Assembly (NCBI GenBank): GCA_016287245.1
Contig: JAEEWG010000021.1
Coordinates: 1-48,989 of the forward strand
Source: Clostridia bacterium
GTDB taxonomy: Bacteria > Bacillota > Clostridia > Saccharofermentanales > Saccharofermentanaceae
DNA length: 48,989 bases
Direction of reading: 5' to 3'
The notes beneath the pieces were generated by a model, which saw nothing but the letters and a program-made list of their open reading frames with translations, made no database searches and was not told the DNA's origin. Positions 26,267 through 34,332 of the stretch are shown piece after piece. The number at the start of each line of letters is the position of its first letter. Position 1 is the first letter of the stretch. A program made the position numbers and the translations under genes.

Positions 26267-27035
26267 GCGCGATCACCAGTTCGATACCGAAATCACGGAT
26301 CTCGGACGCCTGTTCCGGAGAGATCCCGGAATCGGTGATGAGTACATCTATCTTTTCTGCAGGAATAAAGGAAGATGTGGAATCAGCGTTGAGTTTGGAG
26401 GAATCCACCAGCGCGATGATCCGCTTGCACTTTTCCGCGAAACGCTTTTTCAGCTCCAGCTCATAGAAGTTATGCCCGGTCAGTCCGGAATTCAAAGAAA
26501 AACCGTTTCCTGAGACGAAATAGCTGTCTCCGCTGATCCTTCGGAGCATCTCTTCACAGAGGAGTCCCTCGATCGCGCCAGAATGCGGACGCAGGACGCC
26601 GCCTACCAGGACAGTTCTGAAATTGCTGTATCTCTGGATCTCCATCGCGGTATGGATACCGTTCGTTACGATCGTCAGGTTGTCCAGTTTGCTGATATAA
26701 GGGATCATGTGGAATGTCGTGGAGCTGGCGTCGATAAAAATGGTCTCGCCTTCTCTTACGTATTTTCCGGCTTCCCGGCCGATCACGGTCTTTTCCGCCA
26801 CACACATGACGCTTCGGCGCATATAGTTTTCCGGATTGGCGGATTCTTTTACGGAATCAGCGATCTGCGCGCCGCCATGAAAACGGACGATCGCACCCTC
26901 GCGTTCCAGGTCACGAAGGTCACTTCTTACCGTCGCACCGGTCACGCCAAGCTTGGCCTGAAGGTCCGTCGTAGCTATACGGCCTTCCTTTTCCAATATC
27001 TCCAGGATCTTTTTTCTTCTGTCAATGTTTATCAT
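26244..27035 (-). CDS. DeoR-family transcriptional regulator
   Basis: 263 residues. The N-terminal winged helix (RRKKILEILEKEGRIATTDLQAKLGVTGATVRSDL) is typical, followed by the phosphosugar-sensing DeoRC domain with IFIDASSTTFHMIPYI, IVTNGIHTAMEI and ALVDSSKLN. Such proteins repress sugar catabolic operons and respond to phosphorylated sugars. No sugar-kinase gene is adjacent, so the target is elsewhere. It has a near-perfect promoter. Confidence 0.94.
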   Translation of the reverse strand: MINIDRRKKILEILEKEGRIATTDLQAKLGVTGATVRSDLRDLEREGAIVRFHGGAQIADSVKESANPENYMRRSVMCVAEKTVIGREAGKYVREGETIFIDASSTTFHMIPYISKLDNLTIVTNGIHTAMEIQRYSNFRTVLVGGVLRPHSGAIEGLLCEEMLRRISGDSYFVSGNGFSLNSGLTGHNFYELELKKRFAEKCKRIIALVDSSKLNADSTSSFIPAEKIDVLITDSGISPEQASEIRDFGIELVIAPMQASLK

Positions 27036-27077
27036 TATTTTCCCCTACTCTCCCGAAAAATTAACGGAACGAAATTC

Positions 27078-27106
27078 ATAATATACGCCGCACTATCGTT
27101 TGTCAA
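27078..27106 (-). promoter_or_regulatory. promoter of the DeoR-family gene
   Basis: TTGACA (27101-27106) and TATTAT (27078-27083) on the minus strand, separated by exactly 17 bp, about 40 bp before the start codon. This is the closest match to the sigma-A consensus in the window. Confidence 0.75.
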
Positions 27107-27213
27107 CGTTTCTTTTTCATTTATTTTCACTTTTTCAAATAAGAAAACGACCGGTTTCGGCGAAAAAAGGGGAGAACCTGTTTCTACGCCACGCTTCCTT
27201 TGATCCGGTATTC

Positions 27214-27260
27214 GGAAAAATGAAAATCCGCAGATCCCCTTCAATGAGATCTGCGGATCT
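27214..27260 (-). terminator. terminator of the tRNA-Gln gene
   Basis: On the minus strand an 11-bp stem (27248-27258 with 27226-27236) is followed by TTTTCATTTTTCC directly after the tRNA 3' end. Confidence 0.8.
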
Positions 27261-27263
27261 AAG

Positions 27264-27337
27264 TGGCTGCCGAACTAGGATTCGAACCCAGACAGACGGT
27301 GCCAGAAACCGGAGTGCTACCCTTACACAATTCGGCA
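27264..27337 (-). tRNA. tRNA-Gln (anticodon CTG)
   Basis: Reading from 27337 downward: acceptor TGCCGAA pairs with TTCGGCA, followed by G and an encoded CCA. The D-stem GTGT/GCAC, the anticodon stem CGGT/ACCG with loop TTCTGGC (anticodon CTG, decoding CAG), and the T-arm CTGGG-TTCGAAT-CCTAG all form; the outermost anticodon-stem pair is a C/T mismatch. It is monocistronic, with its own promoter and terminator. Confidence 0.92.
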
Positions 27338-27338
27338 A

Positions 27339-27388
27339 TGTTGATAATCAACGTTTGAAAGTATACCAAATGTATCCCGATAGTGCAA
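27339..27388 (-). promoter_or_regulatory. tRNA-Gln promoter and adjoining palindrome
   Basis: TTGCAC (27383-27388) and TATACT (27360-27365) with 17-bp spacing on the minus strand. Between the predicted start (about 27353) and the mature tRNA 5' end lies a 13-nt palindrome GTTGATAATCAAC (27340-27352), within the short precursor leader. Confidence 0.75.
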
Positions 27389-27431
27389 TACTTTTTTGCT
27401 CCGGATCCGCACAAAAATCTCTGAGGACGTC

Positions 27432-29465
27432 TTACTTCGCTCTTCCGTATGTATACTTGCCGGTAAGACCGACGATCATCTTTCCGTCTGCATCCTTATG
27501 GTACGGATATACCCAGTAATAATTATAGACTGTCTTCGATGCGGTCTTATCGACAAACTCCGTGCCTTTCGTCGTCATACCGATATAACCGTACGGCTTT
27601 CCATCCACGATCCCGTAGACCAGATACCCTTCCGCCTGATACGAAGCCGTCCAGGTGAGCTTCACACCGCCATTAACGGAAGATGCCTTCAGATTTGTCA
27701 CCGGTGCGCAGACACCTTTCGCATATACATACTTCGGGCAGGATCCCGGATACATCTTGTCTCTAGAGTCTTTTGCATACGGGAAGACCCAGTAGAAGTT
27801 ATAATCCCAATCGAGTGCTTTTATGTCCGGAAAAGACGTTCCGCCTGTCATACCGACATATCCGTATTTCCCATCCTTCTGCGCATAGATCAGGTACCCT
27901 TCCGCACCTTCCACGGCATTCCAGCTGAGCACGACACGATTCTTGCCGCCCGCCTTGGCGGTAAGGTCTGTTGCCGCTCCCGGGATCTTACAATCCGGGA
28001 ACCGGAATAAATACTCGATAGTATAATCGCCGACGTAAATATCTCCAACGAGATTACTTTCGGGAAGTCTTCGTAGCACTGACGGAGACACGGAGTTGTC
28101 TATAAAGACATCGTTCGTTCCATCTTTATCCAGATCTATATAGGAAATGGAATCTTTTACCTCCATTTGGATATAATTGTTTGAAGAAAAGAGAGCCAGG
28201 GAAAGTGCAGTTACCAGATCGACCGCAAACGGATCATCTCTCAAATCGATCGTCTTTTTGAGTCCCACCATAGATCTTTCGAGTTCAACTAAATTGGAGC
28301 AGTAATCTGTTTCATACTTTCCGTTTCTCATCTCTGCGGTAATGTAAACATGATAATCCTTCCCCCAGCCGGTCTTATCGAGATCGTCCGGCACAGAAAA
28401 AGAAACCACACCTTCTCCTCTATAATCGTCCGGTCCGCTCACCTTATCACAGGCAATATAGTGAAGGATCTTCGCGCCATTTTCAGTATATTCCTTGTCT
28501 GTGATCACGGCATAGATACCATTCGCAGCATATTCATAGGAATAAGGCACAGAAATTTTAGAAGAGTTGACCGTTACGGTTTTGCCTTCCTGCAACTTCA
28601 ATTCACGAGGAGATAAAACAGTCAGTTTATATTCCGCATTCATCTTACCTTGCATTCCGTAGACCAGTGTCGAGAACACGATACTGTCTTTTTTGACATT
28701 CATTGCCGGTGAAATACCACATGTTTTGCTTTTCTCAATATTTCCGAAGGTAGCATCAGATTTCACCATAAAAACGCTGGAATCGTCATACTTGGATCGG
28801 GACAGCCATGAATGGTATTCCCCATCCAGTTTCTTATACCTGGCATTGGATTTCACCGAATAATCCGGATAATACCCGTAGTTAGGATTCGTCAGATCCT
28901 CAACATCGAGAAGGAAAATCTTATCTCCATAAAGGGGCGTCGATTCCGGGTTGATGGCACGGATCGCACTGTCCACACTTTCCGGATATGAGTAACTGTC
29001 CATCTCCGTTTTTAATAGCGCAAGGCTTTCTGTCGAGGTGAAACAATTATAGTACATCAGGAACATAGCCTGATTGATCCAGGAGCGGACCGAAGCATGA
29101 AGCCATCTTGATGTTCCTAAAGAGCCGGAATTGCTATTGAACGCCGTGGAAAAAAGAACCGAATCACAATCCAGAAGCATCGTCGGCTCTCCGTACTTAT
29201 TACAATTCGGATCCAGGACACGGAATCTTATCGGGGTATCATCATACTTTGCATAGTACACATAGTTTCCACTCCAGCTCCGTTCCGGTGTCGAGGGTGT
29301 GGAAGGACGGGTAATCACAGAAGATCCTAAAAAGGTATTGCTCGCATCTTTCGTCCATTCCGCCGAAACCTTCTTACCCGAGGGCAAAAGTGCCCGCAAT
29401 GAAAAGACCATTGTGGCAGAAAGCAGCAGCGCGGTAGTCCTCTTCATGATTCTTCTCGATGTCAT
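27432..29465 (-). CDS. secreted protein with DUF6273-like domain and two FnIII-like repeats
   Basis: 677 residues. A signal peptide is seen at the start (MTSRRIMKRTTALLLSATMV), no lipobox. The first part (about 60-270) resembles DUF6273: GNYVYYAKYDDTPIRFRVLD, LLDCDSVLFSTAFN, ASVRSWINQAMF and DKIFLLDVEDL. After a middle region come two related repeats at about 490-585 and 590-675, each with LSWNAVEGAEGYLIY- or LTWTASYQAEGYLVY-type strands and a closing YNFYWVFPY / YNYYWVYPY, as in FnIII folds of Clostridia. No sortase motif or anchor is visible. AGGAGG lies 9 nt before the ATG. Probably an extracellular or surface protein; ligand unknown. Confidence 0.8.
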   Translation of the reverse strand: MTSRRIMKRTTALLLSATMVFSLRALLPSGKKVSAEWTKDASNTFLGSSVITRPSTPSTPERSWSGNYVYYAKYDDTPIRFRVLDPNCNKYGEPTMLLDCDSVLFSTAFNSNSGSLGTSRWLHASVRSWINQAMFLMYYNCFTSTESLALLKTEMDSYSYPESVDSAIRAINPESTPLYGDKIFLLDVEDLTNPNYGYYPDYSVKSNARYKKLDGEYHSWLSRSKYDDSSVFMVKSDATFGNIEKSKTCGISPAMNVKKDSIVFSTLVYGMQGKMNAEYKLTVLSPRELKLQEGKTVTVNSSKISVPYSYEYAANGIYAVITDKEYTENGAKILHYIACDKVSGPDDYRGEGVVSFSVPDDLDKTGWGKDYHVYITAEMRNGKYETDYCSNLVELERSMVGLKKTIDLRDDPFAVDLVTALSLALFSSNNYIQMEVKDSISYIDLDKDGTNDVFIDNSVSPSVLRRLPESNLVGDIYVGDYTIEYLFRFPDCKIPGAATDLTAKAGGKNRVVLSWNAVEGAEGYLIYAQKDGKYGYVGMTGGTSFPDIKALDWDYNFYWVFPYAKDSRDKMYPGSCPKYVYAKGVCAPVTNLKASSVNGGVKLTWTASYQAEGYLVYGIVDGKPYGYIGMTTKGTEFVDKTASKTVYNYYWVYPYHKDADGKMIVGLTGKYTYGRAK

Positions 29466-29509
29466 ACGAATTTTCCTCCTGTGATGCTTTTCCTGTTTAT
29501 AAATAATTC

Positions 29510-30127
29510 TTATTTGGATCCCGGACGCGAAGTAGGCATGTCGGGCTGCGCAGGAAGCTTATCCATAAGTCCGAGCTCCTCCGCCTTTCTTCTGGCCACT
29601 TCGATATCCTGCCAGAGCTTGATCCGCTCATTGTTATTTCTCAGGATATAGGCAGGATGGAATGTCGGAAGGATAAGGTATCCGTTCTTCTCGATAAAGC
29701 TTCCGCGGATCTGCGTCATCTTCGCATTCTTATCTCCGGTAAAAAGAGTATAGGCCGTCTTCCCCAAAAGCACGATGATCTTCGGCTTGGCGATCAGTAT
29801 CTGCTTTCCGAGGAGTTTTTTACAGGCAGCCGCCTCCGCATCTGTCGGAACACGGTTTTCCGGCGGACGGCACTTCACAACATTAGCGATATGGTAGTCT
29901 TTTTCAGAAAAGCCCTGGGCATCTAAAAGAAGCTGCAGAAGTCTTCCTGCCTGGCCGACGAATGGTCTTCCCTCTTCGTCCTCATTCGCACCCGGACCTT
30001 CACCGACGAACATGATGGGCGCAACAACACTGCCTCTGTAGATCACGACGTTCTTTCTCGTCTCGGCCAGAGGACAGGCATGACATGAATTACATTCTTC
30101 AACGAAATCGTTCCAGGAGATCTTCAT
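29510..30127 (-). CDS. family 4 uracil-DNA glycosylase
   Basis: Removes uracil from DNA for base-excision repair; family 4 enzymes carry a 4Fe-4S cluster. Cys pairs CNSCHACPL and the later VKCRPPENR..AAACKKLL are the cluster ligands. Catalytic motif GEGPGANEDEEGRPFVG and HPAYILRN are present. 205 residues is normal. It overlaps the Smr-like gene by 4 bp and so is co-transcribed with it. Confidence 0.95.
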   Translation of the reverse strand: MKISWNDFVEECNSCHACPLAETRKNVVIYRGSVVAPIMFVGEGPGANEDEEGRPFVGQAGRLLQLLLDAQGFSEKDYHIANVVKCRPPENRVPTDAEAAACKKLLGKQILIAKPKIIVLLGKTAYTLFTGDKNAKMTQIRGSFIEKNGYLILPTFHPAYILRNNNERIKLWQDIEVARRKAEELGLMDKLPAQPDMPTSRPGSK

Positions 30128-30468
30128 CGCAGGAGCACCATAGTGATCCCGTCGTTTGCTTTCGCCCAGTCAGGATCATTACGGAAAGCAGGACACTTCT
30201 CAACGATGGATCTGCCGAGGGTCTCGAAGGGACCGAACTGCTCGCCCGGACAGAATAAACTGATCCTTCCCTCACTCTGCATCGTACGCAATACCTCATG
30301 AGTGGCATTTTTGATCACGCCGCCTTTGCCGGTGGAACCATACCCGTGAATGATCTTCACCTGATTCACTCCGACACGGCGCAAAGTATTCAGCTCCAGC
30401 CTCAGTTTACGGGTCGCAGCATCTACTTTGGGCATGCCATCTTTAATATTGATTATACTTGCAGCCAT
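30124..30468 (-). CDS. Smr-domain protein (small MutS-related)
   Basis: 114 residues. DAATRKLRLELNTLRRVGVNQVKIIHGYGSTGKGGVIKNATHEVLRTM matches the core of a Smr domain, which in other proteins has endonuclease activity, with the GxG-type loop HGYGSTGKG. The C-terminal half (FCPGEQFGPFETLGRS) is less typical. The ATG at 30468 has GAGG seven bases ahead. It forms a two-gene operon with uracil-DNA glycosylase, hinting at a DNA-repair role; that is inference. Confidence 0.75.
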   Translation of the reverse strand: MAASIINIKDGMPKVDAATRKLRLELNTLRRVGVNQVKIIHGYGSTGKGGVIKNATHEVLRTMQSEGRISLFCPGEQFGPFETLGRSIVEKCPAFRNDPDWAKANDGITMVLLR

Positions 30469-30498
30469 AGTATCCCTCATTTTGAAATTTACACATCT

Positions 30499-30504
30499 AT
30501 TATA
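30499..30504 (-). promoter_or_regulatory. promoter of the smr-udg operon (extended -10)
   Basis: TGaTATAAT on the minus strand, without a clear -35 hexamer. It is divergent from the rsuA-type promoter 46 bp away. Confidence 0.5.
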
Positions 30505-30546
30505 TCACAGAATCAGCGTTTTTCACGCGCGGGAATGTAGTGATTT

Positions 30547-30562
30547 TGATATAATACGAGCA
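30547..30562 (+). promoter_or_regulatory. rsuA-type gene promoter producing a leaderless mRNA
   Basis: TGaTATAAT at 30547-30555 is an extended -10. The ATG begins at 30562, seven bases after the -10, which is where transcription normally begins. No Shine-Dalgarno sequence can fit in the ACGAGC between them. Confidence 0.6.
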
Positions 30563-31284
30563 TGAGACTGGACAAATTATTGGCGAATTCAGGATATGGA
30601 ACCCGGACCGAGGTAAAAGAACTGCTCCGCAAAGGTCATGTGACTTTGGACGGGCAGGTCATCTTCGATCCTTCTTTTTCCGTGTCTGAAGAAATGGGTT
30701 CCCGGATCCTTCTAGACGGCGAACCGATCGAGGCAGGAGAATATCTCTATTTCTGTCTCAATAAGCCCGACGGATATCTGACGGCGATGACTGATGACCG
30801 TCTTCCATGTGTCGGTGATCTTCTTCCCCCAAATTTGAAAACGAAGAAGATCTCTCCTGTCGGCCGCCTGGATTTTCACACGACCGGCGTCCTTCTTCTT
30901 ACGAACGACGGCGCGCTTTCCCACCAGCTCACAAGTCCGAAGTGGCATCGTGAAAAGGTCTATCTGGTGACGTATTCCGGTGAACCATTAACGGAGAAGG
31001 AAGTATCTCTTTTTTCCTCCGGAATGACCCTTACCGAGAAAGGCCATGCGCCGGAAAAACTAAAGCCCGCCGCTTTGACTCTTCTTCCCGATAACAAGTG
31101 CCGCCTGACACTTACCGAAGGCAAGACCCACCAGGTCAAGCGTATGCTTGCACAGACCGGAAGATCTGTCATTCTCCTTCACAGAGAAAGCATCGGGTCC
31201 CTGCATCTTAAAGAGGATCAGGAACCCGGTGAAATGTATGCTTTATCTAAAGAGGATATCCGTCTTCTGAAAGAAGGAAACTGA
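30562..31284 (+). CDS. rsuA: RsuA/RluB-family pseudouridine synthase
   Basis: 240 residues: an N-terminal S4 RNA-binding domain (MRLDKLLANSGYGTRTEVKEL, about 1-60) and a catalytic domain with SPVGRLDFHTTGVLLLTNDG, where the Asp of GRLD is the catalytic nucleophile, and EGKTHQVKRMLA near the end. It modifies uridine in rRNA; length and S4 domain match RsuA, but the exact paralogue (RsuA, RluB, RluE or RluF) cannot be told, so the symbol is tentative. There is no ribosome binding site and the start coincides with the predicted transcription start. Confidence 0.92.
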   Translation: MRLDKLLANSGYGTRTEVKELLRKGHVTLDGQVIFDPSFSVSEEMGSRILLDGEPIEAGEYLYFCLNKPDGYLTAMTDDRLPCVGDLLPPNLKTKKISPVGRLDFHTTGVLLLTNDGALSHQLTSPKWHREKVYLVTYSGEPLTEKEVSLFSSGMTLTEKGHAPEKLKPAALTLLPDNKCRLTLTEGKTHQVKRMLAQTGRSVILLHRESIGSLHLKEDQEPGEMYALSKEDIRLLKEGN

Positions 31285-31311
31285 TCCCCTGTTTCTTTTT
31301 GAAAAGATCCG

Positions 31312-32376
31312 TTAGTCCGTATCTTCTGCGTACGGATGTTCTTCCATGTATGCCGCGCGGAAATCCTTAATGTTCGAAAGGACACTCAGCATACACTCGG
31401 TAGCCTTTTCCGGCTGCGTGCTTGTGGTGCTGAGACCAATGATAATGATCGGATCTGCTTCTTTCCACTTCACGGTATATCCCAGGGAAAGACGGTCGAT
31501 CTTATCGCGGACGATAAAACCGTACACATGATCTACCCGGTCGGCATCGGTCAAAGGCTCGAGATCGTCCTTATATTCCTGCGGAAGTGACTCGCCATAT
31601 TCTTCGTAGAATCTCGCCTTCGAGTAGATATAGGGCTCGATATGCGACAGCTGTTCTTCAGTCCATGTGGCCTTCATCTGCTCATAGACATCGTCCAGGA
31701 CCACCATGTCGCCGCTGTTGACGTAGATCGGTGCGGTCAGGATATCGTAAACGAGCATATCCGGCTTTACGGACATGATCGAGATCGCCTTCTGTCCGGC
31801 ATACGGTGCCATCTCCTCCTCTTCCGCGTTTTCTGCCACATAATCCGCCGCCTGGACGTCCGGATTTTTGAAATTGAAGGTATCTTCCAGATAAGAAGAG
31901 ATCACCTCTGTATCCTGCGTGAAATGGCCAACGGAAGCGACACGGAAATCGACCTTCGGATCGAGGATAAAGTACTCGAAGAATGCCGTGATGATCAATA
32001 TCGCAGCGATCGCTACGACCGCGATCCACCAGTTATAGTGCCAGAATTCCTTCCACTGCTTGGACGTCTTTCCGAAATAGTGCTTGGACTGATCCTCGAC
32101 CTTCTTTTCGGCTTCTTCCCGGTCCCGTTCACCACTTGCGATCTTATACGCAAGAGCGATATCCGCGAGCTTCTGTTCATCCTTCTGCGCACGGTAGGTC
32201 TTGCCGAGTTTCCAGAACTCCGCGTCCAGATCCTCTTTGGAGGCCCATTCCGGGAGCTTGAAATAGGCAAGCGCCTCCGCCTTATCCATCGCTTCGATCG
32301 AAGGATCCGGCTTGACCGTTTCGTGATGCACAGCATTAGGATTGATCTTCTGTTTCTTCTTTCCGAATAACTTCAT
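31312..32376 (-). CDS. membrane protein with degenerate J-like N-terminal domain
   Basis: 354 residues. Residues 33-90 (EALAYFKLPEWASKEDLDAEFWKLGKTYRAQKD..LADIALAYKIASGE) follow the helical pattern of a J domain, but the HPD tripeptide that activates Hsp70 is missing. One membrane segment follows at about 116-136, then an extracytoplasmic domain of about 215 residues with no recognised family, rich in acidic residues. The arrangement puts the J-like part in the cytoplasm. It may anchor or sense envelope proteins; this is inference. Confidence 0.65.
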   Translation of the reverse strand: MKLFGKKKQKINPNAVHHETVKPDPSIEAMDKAEALAYFKLPEWASKEDLDAEFWKLGKTYRAQKDEQKLADIALAYKIASGERDREEAEKKVEDQSKHYFGKTSKQWKEFWHYNWWIAVVAIAAILIITAFFEYFILDPKVDFRVASVGHFTQDTEVISSYLEDTFNFKNPDVQAADYVAENAEEEEMAPYAGQKAISIMSVKPDMLVYDILTAPIYVNSGDMVVLDDVYEQMKATWTEEQLSHIEPYIYSKARFYEEYGESLPQEYKDDLEPLTDADRVDHVYGFIVRDKIDRLSLGYTVKWKEADPIIIIGLSTTSTQPEKATECMLSVLSNIKDFRAAYMEEHPYAEDTD

Positions 32377-32421
32377 GTTTCTTTTTGTGTTTCCTTTTCT
32401 TTTTCCTATGAAAAAGCCCCG

Positions 32422-33138
32422 TTACTTTGAAGCTTTCATGTCCTTTTTGAAGGCGCGGAAATCAGCAAGTGCCGCCCAGCCGATCTTAATGATCTTCTTG
32501 ATGTTGATGGAGTTCTTACCTCCCTGACGCGGCTTGAATGTGATCTCACGCAGTGTGTATTTTTCCTTATAGTAAGCGAAGAATGTGGTGAGCATAACGT
32601 TCGGCAGGTTATAGTCCTCACGGAATCTTCCCACATATTTATTGACGAGCGAAGATCTCATCAGACGGAACGGCGCATTACTGTCCTTGACCTTGACGCC
32701 GAAGTGCAGACGGAGAAGGAAGCAAAGGAAATTCTCGACGAATTTTCTCGACTTTCCGTCACCTCTTACGACACGGTTTCCGAGGATGGCATCATACTCA
32801 TTCCGAAGATCCCAGAATGCCGCAAATTCCGCCGGATTCGTCTGTCCGTCGGAGTCGGTCTGGAAGATGAAATCCGCACCCTTTTCGATCGAATACTTAT
32901 AAAGTGCGATCAGTTTCGGACCATGCTGCTTCAGAGTATCCGGCAGTACTTCCAGCTTCGGGTACTTTTCCTTCAGAGAAAGAAGGATCGAATGTGTCTT
33001 ATCGACACTGCCGCTGTCGGCAACGACAAGACGGGAACCTTCTCCCTTTCCTTCGAGTACCGGATACCATGCAGAGACGACCGATTCGATATTGGCCTCC
33101 TCGTTATATGCCGGCATTACGATATAAAGATCATCCAT
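32422..33138 (-). CDS. family 2 glycosyltransferase
   Basis: 238 residues starting MDDLYIVMPAYNEEANIESV; the DXD-like QTDSDGQTNP motif and the GT-A fold with APFRLM-type acceptor loop are clear. No membrane segments, so a cytosolic enzyme adding a sugar to a lipid-linked or nucleotide acceptor. It neighbours a UDP-galactopyranose mutase and another GT2 on the same strand, so it may help build a galactofuranose-containing glycan. Confidence 0.88.
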   Translation of the reverse strand: MDDLYIVMPAYNEEANIESVVSAWYPVLEGKGEGSRLVVADSGSVDKTHSILLSLKEKYPKLEVLPDTLKQHGPKLIALYKYSIEKGADFIFQTDSDGQTNPAEFAAFWDLRNEYDAILGNRVVRGDGKSRKFVENFLCFLLRLHFGVKVKDSNAPFRLMRSSLVNKYVGRFREDYNLPNVMLTTFFAYYKEKYTLREITFKPRQGGKNSINIKKIIKIGWAALADFRAFKKDMKASK

Positions 33139-33180
33139 GTTTTTAACCCTCCAAATAATCCTATTCCTTTTACCAATGTA

Positions 33181-34305
33181 TCACTTCAGTTCTTTTTTTA
33201 CCATAGAAAGAGCCGATGCCACGACCGCATCCATGTCGTAGTACTTGTACTCGCCGAGACGGCCGCCGAAGATGATCTTCTCTTCCTTATCCGCCAGCTC
33301 TTTATACTTTCCGTAAAGCGCGCCGTTCTCCGCGTCATTGACCGGATAATACGGCTCGTCACCCGGCTTCCATTCGGAACTGAATTCACGGCTGATCACG
33401 GTCTTCGGGAGATCATTTCCATCCTCGTCTTTTCCGAAGGTGAACCACTTGTGCTCGATGATACGCGTCCACGGTGTCTCTCTGTCCGTGTAGTTGACCG
33501 CGGCATTGCCCTGGAAATTCGGCATATCCAGAAGCTCCGTCTCAAAGCGCACGGAGCGGTACTGAAGATATCCGAGCGAGAAATCGAAATACGCATCGAT
33601 CGGACCGGTGTAGATGACCTTATCCGCCATGGCATTCCACTTCTCTTTATCTTCAAGATAGTTTGTATTCAGGAGCACTTCGATGCCATCGAGCATGTTC
33701 TCGACCATCTTCGTATACCCGCCGGTCGGGATGCCCTGATAAAGCGCATTGAAGTAGTTGTTATCGAAGGTAAGTCGCACCGGAAGACGCTTGATGATGA
33801 ATGCCGGAAGATCCTTGCATTCTCTTCCCCACTGCTTCTCGGTGTATCCCTTTACAAGCTTTTCGAAAATATCCCTTCCGATGAGGGAGATCGCCTGCTC
33901 TTCGAGGTTAGCGGGCTCTTTCCCGGCCATCTCCGCCTTCTGTTCTTCGATCCTGGCCATGGCCTCCTGCGGTGTCACGACACCCCACATCTTGTTGAAG
34001 GTATACATGTTAAAAGGAAGGGAGTAAAGTTCGCCCTTATAGTTCGCAACAGGACTGTTGGTGAAACGGTTGAATGTGGTGAACTGATTTAAATATTCCC
34101 ACACTTCGGTATTGTTCGTATGGAAAATATGCGCACCATAGGTATGCACCTTGATGCCTTCGACATCTTCGCAGTACACGTTTCCGGCGATATGCGGACG
34201 CTTCTCGATCACCAGGACACTTTTCCCTGCCGCTTTGGCCTCGTGTGCGAATACCGCACCGTAAAGACCTGCACCAACGACCAGATAATCATACTTCTTT
34301 TCCAT
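33181..34305 (-). CDS. glf: UDP-galactopyranose mutase
   Basis: FAD enzyme interconverting UDP-galactopyranose and UDP-galactofuranose. The start YDYLVVGAGLYGAVFAHEA is the FAD-binding GxGxxG motif; VLVIEKRPHIAGNVYCED, YGAHIFHTNNTEVW and FNFMYTF-like regions follow (here SLPFNMYTFNKMWG), with IIFGGRLGEYKYYDMDA at the C-terminus. 374 residues. Start chosen at MEKKYDYL (34305) with AAGGTGG at 6-nt spacing. Implies a galactofuranose-containing cell-surface glycan. Confidence 0.97.
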   Translation of the reverse strand: MEKKYDYLVVGAGLYGAVFAHEAKAAGKSVLVIEKRPHIAGNVYCEDVEGIKVHTYGAHIFHTNNTEVWEYLNQFTTFNRFTNSPVANYKGELYSLPFNMYTFNKMWGVVTPQEAMARIEEQKAEMAGKEPANLEEQAISLIGRDIFEKLVKGYTEKQWGRECKDLPAFIIKRLPVRLTFDNNYFNALYQGIPTGGYTKMVENMLDGIEVLLNTNYLEDKEKWNAMADKVIYTGPIDAYFDFSLGYLQYRSVRFETELLDMPNFQGNAAVNYTDRETPWTRIIEHKWFTFGKDEDGNDLPKTVISREFSSEWKPGDEPYYPVNDAENGALYGKYKELADKEEKIIFGGRLGEYKYYDMDAVVASALSMVKKELK

Positions 34306-34332
34306 ATTCTGCCACCTTTCCAATCCCCGATC

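Noticed and set aside
32704..34092. 462-codon plus-strand frame across glf and a glycosyltransferase
   Set aside because: It spans two real minus-strand genes and the gap between them; no RBS and no domain.
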